Shown piece after piece: positions 22,505 through 35,316 of a stretch of 64,000 bases of DNA. Each line of letters starts with the position of its first letter. Positions within the stretch are counted from its first letter, which is position 1. The translations under genes and the position numbers were made by a program. A model generated the notes under the pieces. The model made no database searches, had not been told where the DNA came from, and was given only the letters and a program-made list of their open reading frames with translations. Source of the DNA: Anoplopoma fimbria (taxonomy: Eukaryota; Chordata; Actinopteri; Perciformes; Anoplopomatidae); contig NC_072467.1 in assembly GCF_027596085.1 (NCBI RefSeq), positions 28,281,082 through 28,345,081 of the forward strand, given 5' to 3'.

Positions 22505-25500
22505 TTTAGTGAATAACAAATTGTATTGAAATAAGTTATCATGGTTCCCTAGTTATGGAAGTCCAGTAAAATAAATATAAATGATATGTAACTAATGGTT
22601 TTATTTATACCTTGCTAGCATTTGACACTGATTCCGTTTTCATTTACAGACTTTATATCAGGAGTTCTTTACCTTTTACATCTTAAAGGGTAACTATTTC
22701 CAGATGTCTTTGTGTCTGAGTGTCTAATGGGGACAGCGGTGTTTTAAACTGGTATTGAAGGAGAACTCTGAACGGGCTGCAAATCCTAACCGTCATTTAC
22801 GTCCAGCAAAAGTGTTGTTGTTGTTATTATAAATGTCTGACAACATTATGCAAAGAACCCACGGTTAAATAAAACCTTTGTCTTTAGCTTTCTGTTTAGC
22901 TTTCTGTTTTCTTGTTGTGTCACATGACTTGTTGTTGGGAGACACCGGTGGAAACGTGAACGAGTTGGAGAGAGGAGTGACGGTGTGATGAGCGTTTGTT
23001 ATGTATAATACAGGAAGCGTAGCTCAGTGTTTTCTAAAAGATTTTAATGTCATGGCTGAATATTAAGCAGATTTTTACAATGTGGATGAAACGCAAGATT
23101 TCATAACGAGACTTCTCGGAGCGAGACGTACAATAACAAACAGTCAGGATCAAGAGAAAGGTACTTTTTTGCTAACATATTCAAAATAAGACAATCTATG
23201 AAATCATAGCTTTTGAGATTCAAATTAAAGACGTTAAAAGAGCAAAGTCCATGTTGCCTTTGAGTAAAAAGATATGCAACAAAACCAGAAACATAATCAT
23301 CAAACGTAGAATTCACACCTGTAGTTTGTGCCTTTATGTTTTTGTGAGCATAATCTGATTTGATCAAAGGTAAATGCTGAATATGCAAATGTGATTTTAA
23401 ATGAAGAATATTAGTGGAACAAAAATTGTATGTGGCTGCTTTCCATTTTTTGTATAAGGTGCAATATTTTCAATATTGAATTTAAAATAATCCACATTTT
23501 CAGATAAAAATCAAAAGAAATTGTAATCCAATGAATAATGTTACTAACTACTATAAATTCAATGTAATTTTTTTTTCATTAACTGACTACATTTCAAAGT
23601 AATGTAACCTGACCGCTAACAGCGCTGAAACACGTTCGACTCTTTGTTGATGATGTGTTGTTATTGGCGTGTTAATATAAAAACGTAACTAATTCTTGAA
23701 ATGATGCATCTTAATTTCATGTATTTTATTAATGTGAAATTCTTGAGCACATTTGGATATAAAAAGAACTTGCTTTGTAAATAACTGAAAAATAGAATTA
23801 AAATTTTTAACTAGCCATTTATCAGTACCTCCATGGTCCATTAGACGGCGCTCTGAACGCCACCAGTGGATGTTGTTCTTCACTACCTTCTCTTTGATTA
23901 TATGCCAATTTGAGCATCTTTTTAAAAAGAACATTATCTGTAAATAAAAAAATCCTGCCCGCAGTCTATCTCTCAGACCAACTAATGGGAGTTAGTTCCT
24001 CTTGCATCACTAAAATGATGAGATTAATACAAATTAAACATGTAAGGCAGTTTATCCACCATAGAGTACTGTAAGTGGACCAACTGCCTTAAAGGATCAA
24101 TTTTGGTCCATTAGTTAAGTAGTTTCTGTTCATCCAAGAGAAGAACAAATACGCTCTCACTCAGCAAGTCCAAGTATAATATTCTCCAGTGTAATACCAT
24201 CCTTAAGTGGCTGTTCATTTTGGAAAATACAGTAATGAGTTTATCAGATTTATTAGTGGGACAGCTTTCAGCTCCGTCCTGGAACAACCCTAATGTTCAA
24301 GCTTTCACAAAGAGCTCAAATATGTTTTTTTAGATTAAAAACTGTCTCTGGGGAGGAGAATGTGTCCAAATGTGTCCAATATCCAAAGCTGTCTTTTAAA
24401 TTCTGAACCCTTTGATGGGAACTGGTGTCTATTCTGTCATCTATTTCAGTGTAATAATAATCTCTTTTGTGTATTTTTTATTTTAGTGTCACTTAGATTC
24501 TTTAGCGTTATCTAGCAGACTCTTCCTCTAATCTGTATTTAAATAATGGAACAAACATCTTCTCTATAACGTTTAACTCAGATCCAATTACAGGCACTGT
24601 AACATCAAGATGTGTTCAAATAAAATAAACTTTAAAAAAAAGAAAAGAAAGTACTTCTCCTCATGCAACATAAACTGGATCAATATAAAACGTGACATCA
24701 TTCGTAGGTTTCAGTTTCTTTTCGTGACCTCTTCTATGTTGCTTATGTTGAACTTTTAACCAGCTGGTGATGCAACATGAAAAGTTAGATCTCTTTGAGC
24801 CATGACTGAATTACATTTCTCAATAATAAATCCAATAGAGTTATGTCTCTCGACAGAAAGAAAAGCTTTTTAGCAGTTTTCACCATTTACTCATTATTGC
24901 AGCACATTGTTAGAAATCTTTCTAGAAGTGAGATGAAAATGAAAACACATTGTTCTGCTGGTCCAATCATCTCTAAATGCCAAATGTGGCTCTTTGCAGA
25001 GACTGTTTGGAAAAAAATCTGTCCCAATTTTGCTGGAACAGATATTAATTATTTACTCATCCACCTCATTTCTGCCCTCAGCTGAATGAATATGAGCTCA
25101 AACTTTCAAACTGTCTTCAAGCACTTTTAAAAGTCCTGTTGGGAATTACTCTAAAACCAACATAACAAGTTTAACATTTACCACCTTGGTGGTTTGTCCT
25201 CCCATTCAGCTCAGGAAGAATTGAAATGTAATAAATGTGTATAATTTAAGCTGATTATGTTTGGTAAAGATTTGGGTGACTAAAAAAACTCCTGAAGCAG
25301 AATTTTAAAACATCAAGTAGAAGTCTTTGTGTTCCAACTCTCTCCGACTGGAACTGTTTCTAGCTCTCAGTCCTTCATGTAATTGTATCCTACTGAGGAA
25401 ATCATGATTCTCATGAATAATTTAATTTAACAAAAATCTGAGGCTTTGTTTTATGTTCTGCTCCACCTAAATCAAGACAAAGGGTATAAAAGCTTCAATT

Positions 25501-26486
25501 CAGACAGTCGGTTGGGGGTGTTAACAAAATGCGAAGAATAAAGATGCACATTTCCTGTTTTCATTGTGAGCAGCAGGAGTCTTGTTTAAGCTCAGCGGGA
25601 TGGAAAATGTGATTAACGCTCTAAGGACGTTAATGCTGTCTGATCCATCGTCCGCTCACTGTCTCATATATCCTGGTTCCACTGGAGACAAAGAAGCTTC
25701 CTTCATTTATCTCCTGTTTTCTCACTTAAACAGCCTTCCCATTAACAAACATTTGGCACAAAAGCTGTAAAACTAATTAGAAATACATCTTGCAGAGTTT
25801 CTCCAAAATTGCAATAAATGATCTCAAACGCTGGAAAAGTAAGTATTACTGCTCCAGAATGCAACAAAAATCTCTGGTATGTAAAGACATCCCACAATAA
25901 CTCAGGAGACTCAGACAATACTTCATATGTGATACTTGAACATGTGATTCCATGAATATAAGGCTCTATCTTCCTGCAGAAAATGTGCGTGACTGTTGAC
26001 AGCTAAAATAAATCGCAAAGCATTGCTGAAAACACCAAAATGTGAAATTAATTGTAAAATGTTCCCAATTCGCAAATGCATTGTGCTGCACCTGTGAAAA
26101 AGCTTGAAGTTGAAATGTAAAACTGGCAGAGTTTGGAAGCTGAACAGCATTAAGGAGCTGAAAGTCATTGTTTGAAAAGCTGGAGCCAAACTTTAATACT
26201 TTCAAAGGTGGAAGTTGAAATTAATTGAAAAGGCAAAAATAAATAAATGCATTGTCCTTTAAAAAGCAATAAATGTAGGAAAAAGTTAAATACATATCAG
26301 CATAACATTCGTCACTTGTTTCTGTAGCTAAATGTTTGCAGAGCTAGTAGTTGAATGAAAAATGTACAGAAGAAGTGTAATTACCCATGACCCGTTTTAA
26401 AGCTTCAATGAAGTCTGTAGATCAACGAAGTGGAAGTTGTGGAGGTTGTGGAGTAGTTTCAGTCGATAACTCCCCCTTAGCTCCGC
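22503..26486. other. 4 kb with no gene recognised
   Basis: The longest stretch without a confident repeat or gene. It is AT-rich with many in-frame stops. The region 25960-26210 gives a minus-strand frame rich in Phe/Ser/Gln; its DNA is a run of loosely repeated phrases such as 'cagcttttcaaac' and 'ttcaacttcaagc' on the minus strand, which suggests an old interspersed repeat rather than a protein. Confidence 0.4.
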
Positions 26487-26545
26487 CCTCTTCTGTCACT
26501 TCTGGTTGCAAAAAAACAAAATGGTGATGGAACAAAAACCAGGGA
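26487..26545 (-). repeat. Degenerate R1 fragment
   Basis: 'cacttctggttgcaaaaaaa' then 'caaaatggtgatgg' matches the R1 segment that spans the YY1-like site; the rest of the element is gone. Confidence 0.5.
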
Positions 26546-26650
26546 AAGTTAAAACAGGGAAATTATTGTTGTGAAGCAGAATTTCTAAGTTTGCTGCAAC
26601 TCTGTTATTTAAGTCACTGGAGGGCTGATTGATTTACCCCATAATGAAAA

Positions 26651-26654
<4 letters not shown>

Positions 26655-26693
<39 letters not shown>
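26655..26693 (+). repeat. (TA)n microsatellite
   Basis: About 19 perfect AT/TA units. Confidence 0.95.
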
Positions 26694-26695
<2 letters not shown>

Positions 26696-28972
26696 GTATC
26701 CAGACAGACTTCTCATCTAACTAGACTTTATACTTATTCAAACTCAAACTTTAAAGTGATAAAGTAAACAACTAAATCAACACAAGCAGAACATTTTATA
26801 ATACTTTATTTCACTTTGTTAGTTACATCCAGCAGCAGCATGAAAATCCATATTACAAAGTGTACGGTGAGTTTAAGATAACGAAACATGGCACAGCAGG
26901 TGTTTGAAATAATAAGAACAACATCAATAAACTGAGATAACAGTACATCTAATGCCGCGGGCAGGTTCAGGATTTCCCCTCACTGGTTTAAGCTCTCAAA
27001 CAAGGTTTCCTTTTTCAAAACATTAGAGAAACTGTTGGTTCTGGAAATGGAAAAGTTTAAACGGTGCTTTCACACCCGTTCATCTGGTCCGAACCAAAGG
27101 GGAAAGAATGATTCCACATATTGTAGATCATTGAAATTACTGAAACAATATCAACTAATCTATAAAATATTAAATAACATTTGTTCAAAGTGACAGCGAG
27201 GATCTTTTATCTGGTCCTGAACCAGTCTCAGTTTAGTCCTGATCCTACACTACCACTTTTGTCCACAGGGACCGCCAAAATCAACACAAAATGAAAGTTC
27301 CTTGTAGTAGCTTTAAAATGAATTTCTCTTGTTACGTTGTTAAAGCCATACAGTAAGAATCAAACATACACCTCTGTGTTCTCCACCTTCTTTCACACAA
27401 AGTCTTCACTGTGACGTACTCAGCGAGCTCATTTCATGCATGGAAATTAATTTGAACCCGTGTCAATAAATTCCATTATGCATGGTCACAACATAAGTAA
27501 TGTGCTGACCTCCAGCACTGTGCTTTAACACACGCAAGTATACTTTGCTGTGTGTCTGTTTGCACCTGTCACACGTATGGAGGGGAAAAAATAACCTGAT
27601 AACGACTGGAAAAAGATAAGAAAGCCCAACTGTGCTGGAAATAAACAAACCTGACAATCTTGTGAAATGAGAGGAAATAGGATTAAAAAGCAGCTGAAAT
27701 GTTCAACTAAAAGCAACAAAATCTCTTTAATCTGAGGAGGAGCCAAAACCAGATAAACAAACACTAATGAGAAGGCATGAGGGAGGATTCACTGAGCGGC
27801 ATGAGGAGGATCTCCTTTAAACGGAGCTGGGAGGATAAATGGGCTTCACTGTGTTGTAATTAATTTCCTGTGTGACAGGATGGGATAACTTCCTGTACGG
27901 CGGCAGATCCAGAGTCAGAATACAAACACAGGACAGAGAGGACGAGTCAACAGACAGCGATAGTATCTGGAACCTTCCCCATGCATAATCCTCCGTTTAT
28001 CAATATTGTGGCGGCGCTGAGCGTCCCGTCCACCGGTTAATTTAACAAACACAGATAAGGAAAAGAGCAGGCATCCTAACACCTGCTGCTGGAAAACGCT
28101 GCTATCAGTTCAGAGAGTGTATCAGAGATAAGAGGAGTTAACACAGGCCACTCCATAAAACACAGAAAGCAATAAAGAGACAGAATCACAGCAAAGGATG
28201 CTGGTCCATGTGGGGGATTTCCTAACGCAGAATGAAAAATGTGGGAAAAATTGAATTAAGCATTACGTCTTTTTCTCTTCATACCCTTTAATTCATAAGT
28301 ATCAATCAATCAATTCATATTTCTGTTGGTTTCATTAACAGTTTCTCTCACATTTGATTGAGGGGAAACATTCTGCAAACGAATGGACAATGAAAGTAAT
28401 CATTGGGAAGGATTCACTGTATATCACCCATTCTCTAGTGAAGCTCTGTTATTAAATGTTAAGCATGCTGCACACATCCTGGTCGCTGCTCCTGGTCCAT
28501 AGTTCATTTCATCCATCATAGTAAACTGATGACAGCATGAGGACCATGCATAGCCTCAGAGACCAGGGTCACTTGTGCTGTCGTGGATTTGATGTAGAGA
28601 GTTTATTTGCATCTTAAAGGGCTTCACCTTATGAAAATGATTCGCCTTCAGTTCCCGACCTTCACTTAAGAAGAAGAAAGCATTCTGGAGAAATGTTTGG
28701 AGAAGAAGAATCCTCCCAGCTGAACCATCAGGCTGCATGTTAGGAGGGAACCGTTTCCATGACCGATATTGATTTAAAAAAGGAATGTGAAGACCGTTTC
28801 AGTGAACTTCATCAAGAAAATGTCTCTTTTTTTCATCACATGCTGCATCATGTCACATGTTTAAATGTAGGATTTTATATGTGAAGAAAAGCTCTTATCA
28901 CACAGAAATAGCTCATAATATAAAATCAATCCTAATTAAAAGACATTAATTAGGATTTCACATGACTAAAGC
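26694..28972. other. No gene; one short repeat fragment
   Basis: Includes the inverse copy of the short dispersed repeat near 27262-27300 (see 12840). The block 27,890-28,060 is more GC-rich and includes 'atgcataatcctccg' and 'gtggcggcgctgag', a possible conserved non-coding element, untestable here. Short frames have no recognisable domains. Confidence 0.35.
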
Positions 28973-29371
28973 ACAGCCTGTATATACGAAGTGGACTTAG
29001 TCATCATGACGTCACTCATTGGTTTGTGGATGTTTTGGAGTCTGAAGTTTGGTGTTTGGCCATCGCCACTTGACTTTTGGCAACCAGTGAACAGGATGTG
29101 ACCATATTTGGACTGAGGAGGAGTGACGTAGAGACTGGTTTGGACGTCCCCATCTTGGATTTTTGCAAGATGCAGCAAGTGAAAAGAAGTGACCATATTT
29201 GGACAAAAGCATCCCCTGCTTTATGGTCTGTTTGACTCTAAATGGAGCATCATTTACTAAATGAACATCATGCTGTATTGAAGAAGACTTGAAACTAGAG
29301 ATTGAGACCATAAACTCATGTTTACAATGTTTACTGAGGGAATAAATCAAGAGAGAAGTAGAGTCATTTTC
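28973..29371 (+). repeat. R1 subfamily-2 copy, 3' truncated
   Basis: Starts at the R1 5' end, with an intact CRE at 29007-29014. The middle differs from ordinary R1: 'gacgtccccatcttgg', then 'gcaagatgcagcaagtgaaa' and 'gtgaccatatttggac' replace the 'cgccgtatacg' to 'ccccgccc' block. The same replacement occurs in the inverted copy at 32737-33164. The copy ends at 'gtagagtcatttt', where a foldback element begins. Confidence 0.75.
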
Positions 29372-29504
29372 AAGTAAACACAGGTGTAATTAATGACATT
29401 AACTATGGCCCTGGTATTGTGCATGCTGGCTCACTGGAATGACTGTGACACACTTAATAGTATAGGATCCTATTTAATGTAATTTATTACACCTGTGTTT
29501 ACTT
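29372..29504. mobile_element. Small foldback/MITE-like element
   Basis: 133 bp with perfect 19-bp terminal inverted repeats, AAGTAAACACAGGTGTAAT at 29372-29390 and its exact reverse complement at 29486-29504. The interior has no coding capacity. It lies at the point where the R1 copy loses homology, so it either inserted there or sits at the breakpoint. I see no clear target-site duplication. Confidence 0.65.
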
Positions 29505-29694
29505 TGCTTTGACTTGTAAAAATCGGCTCTTTGAGATGAGCCAGTTGTGAGCAGAATCGATCACCTGCGATTGCCGCGCAACAATGAGGGTAAGAGGGTC
29601 CGACCTGATCCGGATTTAAAAATAACCGTTGGTTTTGTTCCTAAAGCGTGACAGTTTGTTCTGTTGCTAAGTAATGTGTTGAAGGCTTCTTAAC
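29505..29694. other. No gene recognised
   Basis: Short unrecognised spacer between the foldback element and an inverted R1 end. Confidence 0.35.
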
Positions 29695-29757
29695 ATCAGT
29701 CCACAAATCAATGGATGACGTCACCATGACTATGTCCACTTCTTATACACAATTTAT
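29695..29757 (-). repeat. R1 5'-end fragment, inverted
   Basis: 'cagtccacaaatcaatggat' then an intact CRE (29716-29723) and 'ccacttcttataca'. It faces the copy starting at 28973, so the 785-bp block 28973-29757 begins and ends with inverted R1 5' ends. Confidence 0.6.
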
Positions 29758-29771
29758 GTTTTTTTAGAATT

Positions 29772-30200
29772 TCAACACAGGAAAACATTATTAATACTCG
29801 AGCTGACCATGACCACCACCGGAACAAAATAGCATTCTACAAAATATCTGAACAAGCCTTCCATGCCAAGGGATACATGTTCACAACGGGAAAAATAAGA
29901 AAAATAAAACTGGGACATATAAAAGAGCGAGAGACAATACCACCTGGGAATACCACTTGGTAAGTGCCGACTCTGTGTACACATCTTAAATGTTAGCACC
30001 TCCAAGGGAGAATTATTTCAACGCCACTCTTCATCCCAGTCGAATCCCAGCGACCCGGTCCTTCAACTGCCACTAAATCCACAGGGGCACCTCAAAAAAA
30101 GAAAAGGCAGCATCCATCAGTCATGACACACACGAGTCCCTCGCTGAGCGAAGAACGAGTGCACTAGAGTCACTGGTGAGGCCGGAGAGAGATTTGAAAG
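29772..30200 (+). pseudogene. Relic of a Myb/SANT-like transposon-derived gene
   Basis: The plus strand 29805-29960 reads DHDHHRNKIAFYKISEQ, then AFHAKGYMFTTGKIRKIKLG and ends GNTTW. The layout (RNK, a short helix, KGY, T, a lysine-rich helix, then a SG/GN-W ending) resembles the Myb/SANT-like DNA-binding domain of Harbinger-associated and related fish proteins. Further on (30021-30107) another frame reads 'RPGPSTATKS' and 'PQKKKRQ', like the proline/serine-rich linker and basic patch after that domain. A GT-AAGT donor-like site overlaps the TGG codon at 29958. Frames shift and no start is visible, so it is treated as a relic. The domain call is by eye. Confidence 0.35.
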
Positions 30201-30628
30201 GAAAATAATAACATGTACGGGTCAAATACTGACCCAATTAAAAGACATTGAAAAGCAGCAACAACAATATTTATGTGTCTGTGTTTTTTTGATACATCTC
30301 ATTAAGAAACTGAAACTCTACGTGAGGAGCAGTGGTCGGCTGGTTCACATTCACAACGGTTTAATGACAGCCACCCTAAGCACTACTCCAAGATCCCCAG
30401 CTGACTTTGCCGGAGGTCTTGATCCCAGTTACCACGAGCTGCCACGTGGAGGCACAGCAGGAGTCTTCATTTGTAGAAGCACTTCAATCAAAAGGTTGTG
30501 CTCCACTTGGTTTGACCCAAAGTGCGTCTCATCACCCTGTGGTGTTCTGCACACCAGCTCCCAAGATGAGTTAAGACAAATCTAACTAAAAGTAGTGTGA
30601 AGGTGCAAAGTATCTAGGTGGAAAACTC
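30201..30628. other. No gene recognised
   Basis: The 98-residue plus-strand frame at 30289-30585 has no domain that I recognise. A stopless minus-strand frame also covers 30430-30590 without recognisable content. Confidence 0.3.
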
Positions 30629-30728
30629 TGGTTCGGACTAGTGAAGTCACAGCTTCCTTTGCTGCATTCTCTCTGCTGTCCACCAGGGGGCGACTCCTCT
30701 GGTTGTATAGAAGTCTATGAGAAAATAA
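30629..30728 (-). repeat. R1 3' fragment
   Basis: The last 100 bp of R1: 'ctggttcggactagtgaagt', then 'cagcttcctttgctgcattc', the CTCF-like core at 30680-30692, and 'ggttgtatagaagtctatga'. It helps define the R1 3' terminus. Confidence 0.75.
30680..30692 (+). promoter_or_regulatory. CTCF-like core in R1
   Basis: CCACCAGGGGGCG, preserved although almost all of the rest of this R1 copy is gone. Confidence 0.5.
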
Positions 30729-31694
30729 CTCCAATGGCGATATGCGAATGTGTTAATCATTAGCCTTTCACTCCCAGCTGAGATAAGATTTCCAAGCCTT
30801 AATGGGATTATTTTTGTTTTTTAACAGCCCGGTTATAAATATGCAAACTATCGCATCAATAATAGATAGATTTTTCTCTGATCAATAGAAAAGTGTGGAA
30901 CTGAACTTTGCAGGTGCAATAGTTTCTCTAACAGCATCAATAATTCAATGGAGTGTTTTTCTCTCTGCTTAGTAGACAGTCAGTGGTGCATTATAAAGTC
31001 TCATTAGAGGGGCGGATTTAATTATTGGTGTGTTTCTTATTTTGGTCTACTTTTCTTTTTTTTAAACAGTCAGGAGGACTTATCTTGTAATGATAAAGCA
31101 TCATCAAAGAGTCATCAAAGAGTCAACAAACAACTCAAAAATAAAATTAAATATTGGAGTTGTATTTGTGCAATTTATATGGAGTGATATAAAGGTGATG
31201 AAGATAGTTACATTGTTTCTATATCTATATTTGTAGTTTAAAATAGGGGTATCACCATTTCTGCACAATTCAGCCCATGTTCATTCTCACATCTAATTAC
31301 TAGTCTACTCGTTATAACATTTCAGAAAGTTTGCATCTATTCTGTTCTGGGTTCATCTGTGCTTCCTTTTAAACCAACCAAGAACTGACTTCACTGGAAC
31401 GTCACAGTTTGTGGTTGCAGAGAAGAAAAAAAAACTGATCATGGTGATTGACTTTGTTTTGTAGTATGGATTTTGGACCCAAAAGCAGAACTCAGACAAA
31501 GGTTTTCCAAAGTTCACAAGCAGCTTTATTTATGAATAGACAGAGAGCTGAGAAGTGGAATGGGAAACAGACCTGAAGAAAAGGGAAGACAGAGACGAGA
31601 CACTGGCTGTAGCGTCAGTATCATGTTGGCAAACTGAACTCTCTGGCAAAGAAGTGTAGAGCCGGGATTTATATACAACAAGTCTAATGGAAGT
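30729..31694. other. No gene; probable old repeat flank
   Basis: Unrecognised. The part 31464-31690 ('ttttggacccaaaagcagaa' and an 'agctttatttatgaatagac' phrase) is reminiscent of a common teleost interspersed repeat, whose continuation may be at 32325-32520. If so, R3 is inserted in its middle. Confidence 0.3.
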
Positions 31695-32325
31695 TCATGA
31701 AGTAGTCACGAAATACAATCTATTGGTTTCATTTACAGGAACACGACCAACAGTTAGGTTTAGACAACTAAACCAACAGTTAGGTTTAGAACAACTAAAC
31801 CAACAACAGTTAGGTTTAGACAACTAAACCAACAGTTAGGTTTAGACAACTAAACCAACAGTTAGGTTTAGACAACAAAACCAACAGTTAGGTTTAGTTA
31901 GGTTTAGACAACAACTAAACCAACAGTTAGGTTTAGGTTTAGACAACAAAACCAACAGTTAGGTTTAGACAACTAAACCAACAGTTAGGTTTAGACAACT
32001 AAACCAACAGTTAGGTTTAGACAACTAAACCAACAGTTAGGTTTAGACAACAAAACCAACAGTTAGGTCTTCTGGTTAAACTCCTGTTTGTTAGACCCAT
32101 CAACTTCCCATCTGGCCCAATAATAGTCGTCTTTTTGGATTTTATAAAGTACGTCACTTGCTCTGACTGTAGTCACGTGGATGCATTTTATTTGCGTGTC
32201 CACCATGAATAAGGCTCTAAATGACTCTCCATTGGCATTATTTTCATCCTGAGAGACATAAAAAAAGAGACAATTCATGACCCTGTACATGAAAACCAGT
32301 ACCTTGCATTTCGTGATTATTTCAC
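31695..32325 (+). repeat. R3 element carrying a 26-bp minisatellite
   Basis: The left boundary 'gtagtcacgaaatacaatct' (31705-31724) is approximately the reverse complement of the right boundary 'tgcatttcgtgattatttca' (about 32307-32326), so the unit looks foldback-like with imperfect inverted ends. The minisatellite lies between. The minus-strand frame at 32063-32290 is not recognisable as a protein. Related boundaries occur at 1058-1087, 44117-44140 and, inverted, 56045-56085. Confidence 0.5.
31750..32070 (+). repeat. 26-bp minisatellite, about 12 units
   Basis: The unit contains 'cagttaggtttagacaac' followed by 'taaacca' or 'aaaacca'. There are about 12 units with small insertions of 'ttaggt' repeats. 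The inverse array (about six units) is at 55850-55997. Superficially telomere-like (TTAGGT), but not TTAGGG. Confidence 0.9.
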
Positions 32326-32736
32326 TGGGCTGAGATTTACTGCAGGAGCTGGATGAGTAGATGGGTCACCGGTGTGCAGGTGGACTGGCAGCAGGAGTGA
32401 GATGGAGTGTTACACCCTGACAAACACACAGAGACAGAAAACAAACAAGTCTCAAGGAAGGAGTAAACAACAGAAAACACCAGGAATGAGGAGAATAACA
32501 GCCGGACCATGTGAGACATGGACCGAGGTCGTAGGTCTGATTTATGTCCTCTGGTGGACGGAGCAGCTCGGAGCTTAGAACAAGAGGAGAGTGATGTTTA
32601 GGAGATATAAAGTAAAAGTACTGGTATCTGTTAAAGATAATCAAATATCAAATTTTTCCACCACAGTGCCTCAAAAGAAACGAGCTTAAGAACCCCTGAA
32701 CTATCCCTTTAAGTGTTGTGCCTCAATCAAGCTGCA
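32326..32736. other. No gene recognised
   Basis: Unrecognised; may continue the repeat noted at 31464-31690. The minus-strand frame at 32366-32644 is not recognisable. Confidence 0.3.
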
Positions 32737-33164
32737 ACCTCTGGTTCTGAAGAGTGAAGCCAATATGGAGGTATCTTTAAGCTGCATTCTCTCTCCTGTC
32801 CACCAGGGGGCGACTCCTCTGGTTGTATAGAAGTCTATGAGAAAATGACTCTACTTCTCTCTTGATTTATTCCCTCAGTAAACATTGTAAACATGAGTTT
32901 ATGGTCTCAATCTCTAGTTTCAAGTCTTCTTCAATACAGCATGATGTTCATTTAGTAAATGATGCTCCATTTAGAGTCAAACAGACCATAAAGCAGGGGA
33001 TGCTTTTGTCCAAATATGGTCACTTCTTTTCACTTGCTGCATCTTGCAAAAATCCCAGATGGGGACGTCCAAACCAGCAAACTCAACGCTTCAAAATGTC
33101 CACAAACCAATAGGCTATGTCAGGATGACTACGTCCACTTCTTATTTACAGTCTTTGGTTTTTG
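32737..33164 (-). repeat. R1 subfamily-2 copy, full length
   Basis: Contains the complete R1 3' end ('ctggttctgaagagtgaagc', CTCF-like core at 32800-32812) and the subfamily-2 middle identical in arrangement to 28973-29371, ending at the R1 5' terminus 'cttatttacagtc'. Its reading frame through the conserved middle is the same as the other copy's over roughly 70 codons, so the two are recent relatives in inverted orientation 3.4 kb apart. Confidence 0.85.
32800..32812 (+). promoter_or_regulatory. CTCF-like core in R1
   Basis: CCACCAGGGGGCG, plus-strand orientation. Confidence 0.5.
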
Positions 33165-34333
<1,169 letters not shown>

Positions 34334-34543
34334 AGCACAGCCATCTGCATAAGTCATTTTTCATCCCACTGGCTGGAAACTGAGATTGAGTGAATGCATG
34401 ATAATGTTTCTGCACGTTGCACGGATACGGAACACGTTATGAAACAGCAGCAGAGAGAAAAGGAGTTTACTCTGCTTCCTGACATCAAACCCCAAAGACA
34501 GCTGCTGCTAGATGAACCAGAGCCAGATCTCACTTGTATATGC

Positions 34544-34885
34544 TAAATCAACAAAAAGACAGTGAAACCGAAGGGCTTATAAAGGGTGAAGCAGCAGCTC
34601 ATGCTGCCCACGCTCAGCATCTGTAGGTGCAGGAGAGATGCTGTCATGCTGCTGGAGGCACAAACATCAGAGAGGCTGACGGAGTCCAAGAGCTCGAGCT
34701 GTCAAATATTAACATTAAATCAACTCTTTATTTTTCATTCTGAACATCCAATGTTGATATTTTTTTCCAGATAAATATGTAGGATTATATCTCACACAGA
34801 TTTGTCTGATATAATTCATTCTCTAGCTCCTCAGCCTCATAACTAAATACATAAACACACCGCCAAGTCGCCTCTGTGTCCAAAC
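34544..34885 (-). repeat. Inverted duplicate of 45119-45430
   Basis: Read on the minus strand, this flank matches the DNA beside the R1 copy at 44877: 'gtccaaaccacag' at the R1 junction, then 'cagaggcgact', 'gaggctgaggagctagagaa', 'gagctcttggactccgtcag', 'ctgcacctacagatgctgag' and 'tttttgttgatttagca'. The match is diverged, with small indels. Either a segment including R1 was duplicated, or the flank is part of a larger repeat. Confidence 0.75.
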
Positions 34886-35316
34886 CACAGACTGTATATA
34901 AGAAGACGTCACTCATTAGTTTGTCGACTGATGTTTTAAAGCCTTGAGTTCTTCGATTTTGCCCTCAGAATCTTGGTTTTTTTTGCAACCAGTAAACAGG
35001 AAGTGACCATATATGGACTGAGGAGGAGTGACGTAGAGACGCCGTATACGTCTCTGGTGTGGACCTGTCAATCAGTGTGTAGCCCCGCCCTAAAGCATCC
35101 CCTGCTTTATGGTCTGTTTGACTCTAAATGGAGCATCATTTACTAAATGAACATCATGCTGTATTGAAGAAGACTTGAAACTAGAGATTGAGACCATAAA
35201 CTCATGTTTACAATGTTTACTGAGGGAATAAATCAAGAGAGAAGTAGAGTCATTTTCTCATAGACTTCTATACAACCAGAGGAGTCGCCCCCTGGTGGAC
35301 AGGGGAGAGAATGCAA
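34886..35316 (+). repeat. R1 copy, nearly full length
   Basis: From cacagactgtatataagaag to 'gtggacaggggagagaatgc'. A small deletion removes the CRE. The CTCF-like core is at 35286-35298 on the minus strand. Confidence 0.85.
35286..35298 (-). promoter_or_regulatory. CTCF-like core in R1
   Basis: CGCCCCCTGGTGG on the plus strand; minus orientation. It faces the plus-oriented motif at 32800 across 2.5 kb, a convergent pair. Confidence 0.5.

Noticed and set aside
25923..26205. Two overlapping minus-strand frames of 79-88 residues
   Set aside because: The DNA is composed of recurring 'cagcttttcaaac' type phrases typical of an old repeat; no domain.
29012..29350. 112-residue minus-strand frame matching one at 32862-33113
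   Set aside because: Both are R1 subfamily-2 copies. The match comes from recent repeat identity, with no domain or start context.
31750..32070. Interstitial telomere array
   Set aside because: The unit is a 26-bp minisatellite with TTAGGT words, not TTAGGG, and it lies within a dispersed repeat family.
31750..32070. CRISPR-like regular repeat
   Set aside because: Units are directly tandem without unique spacers, and the genome is eukaryotic.
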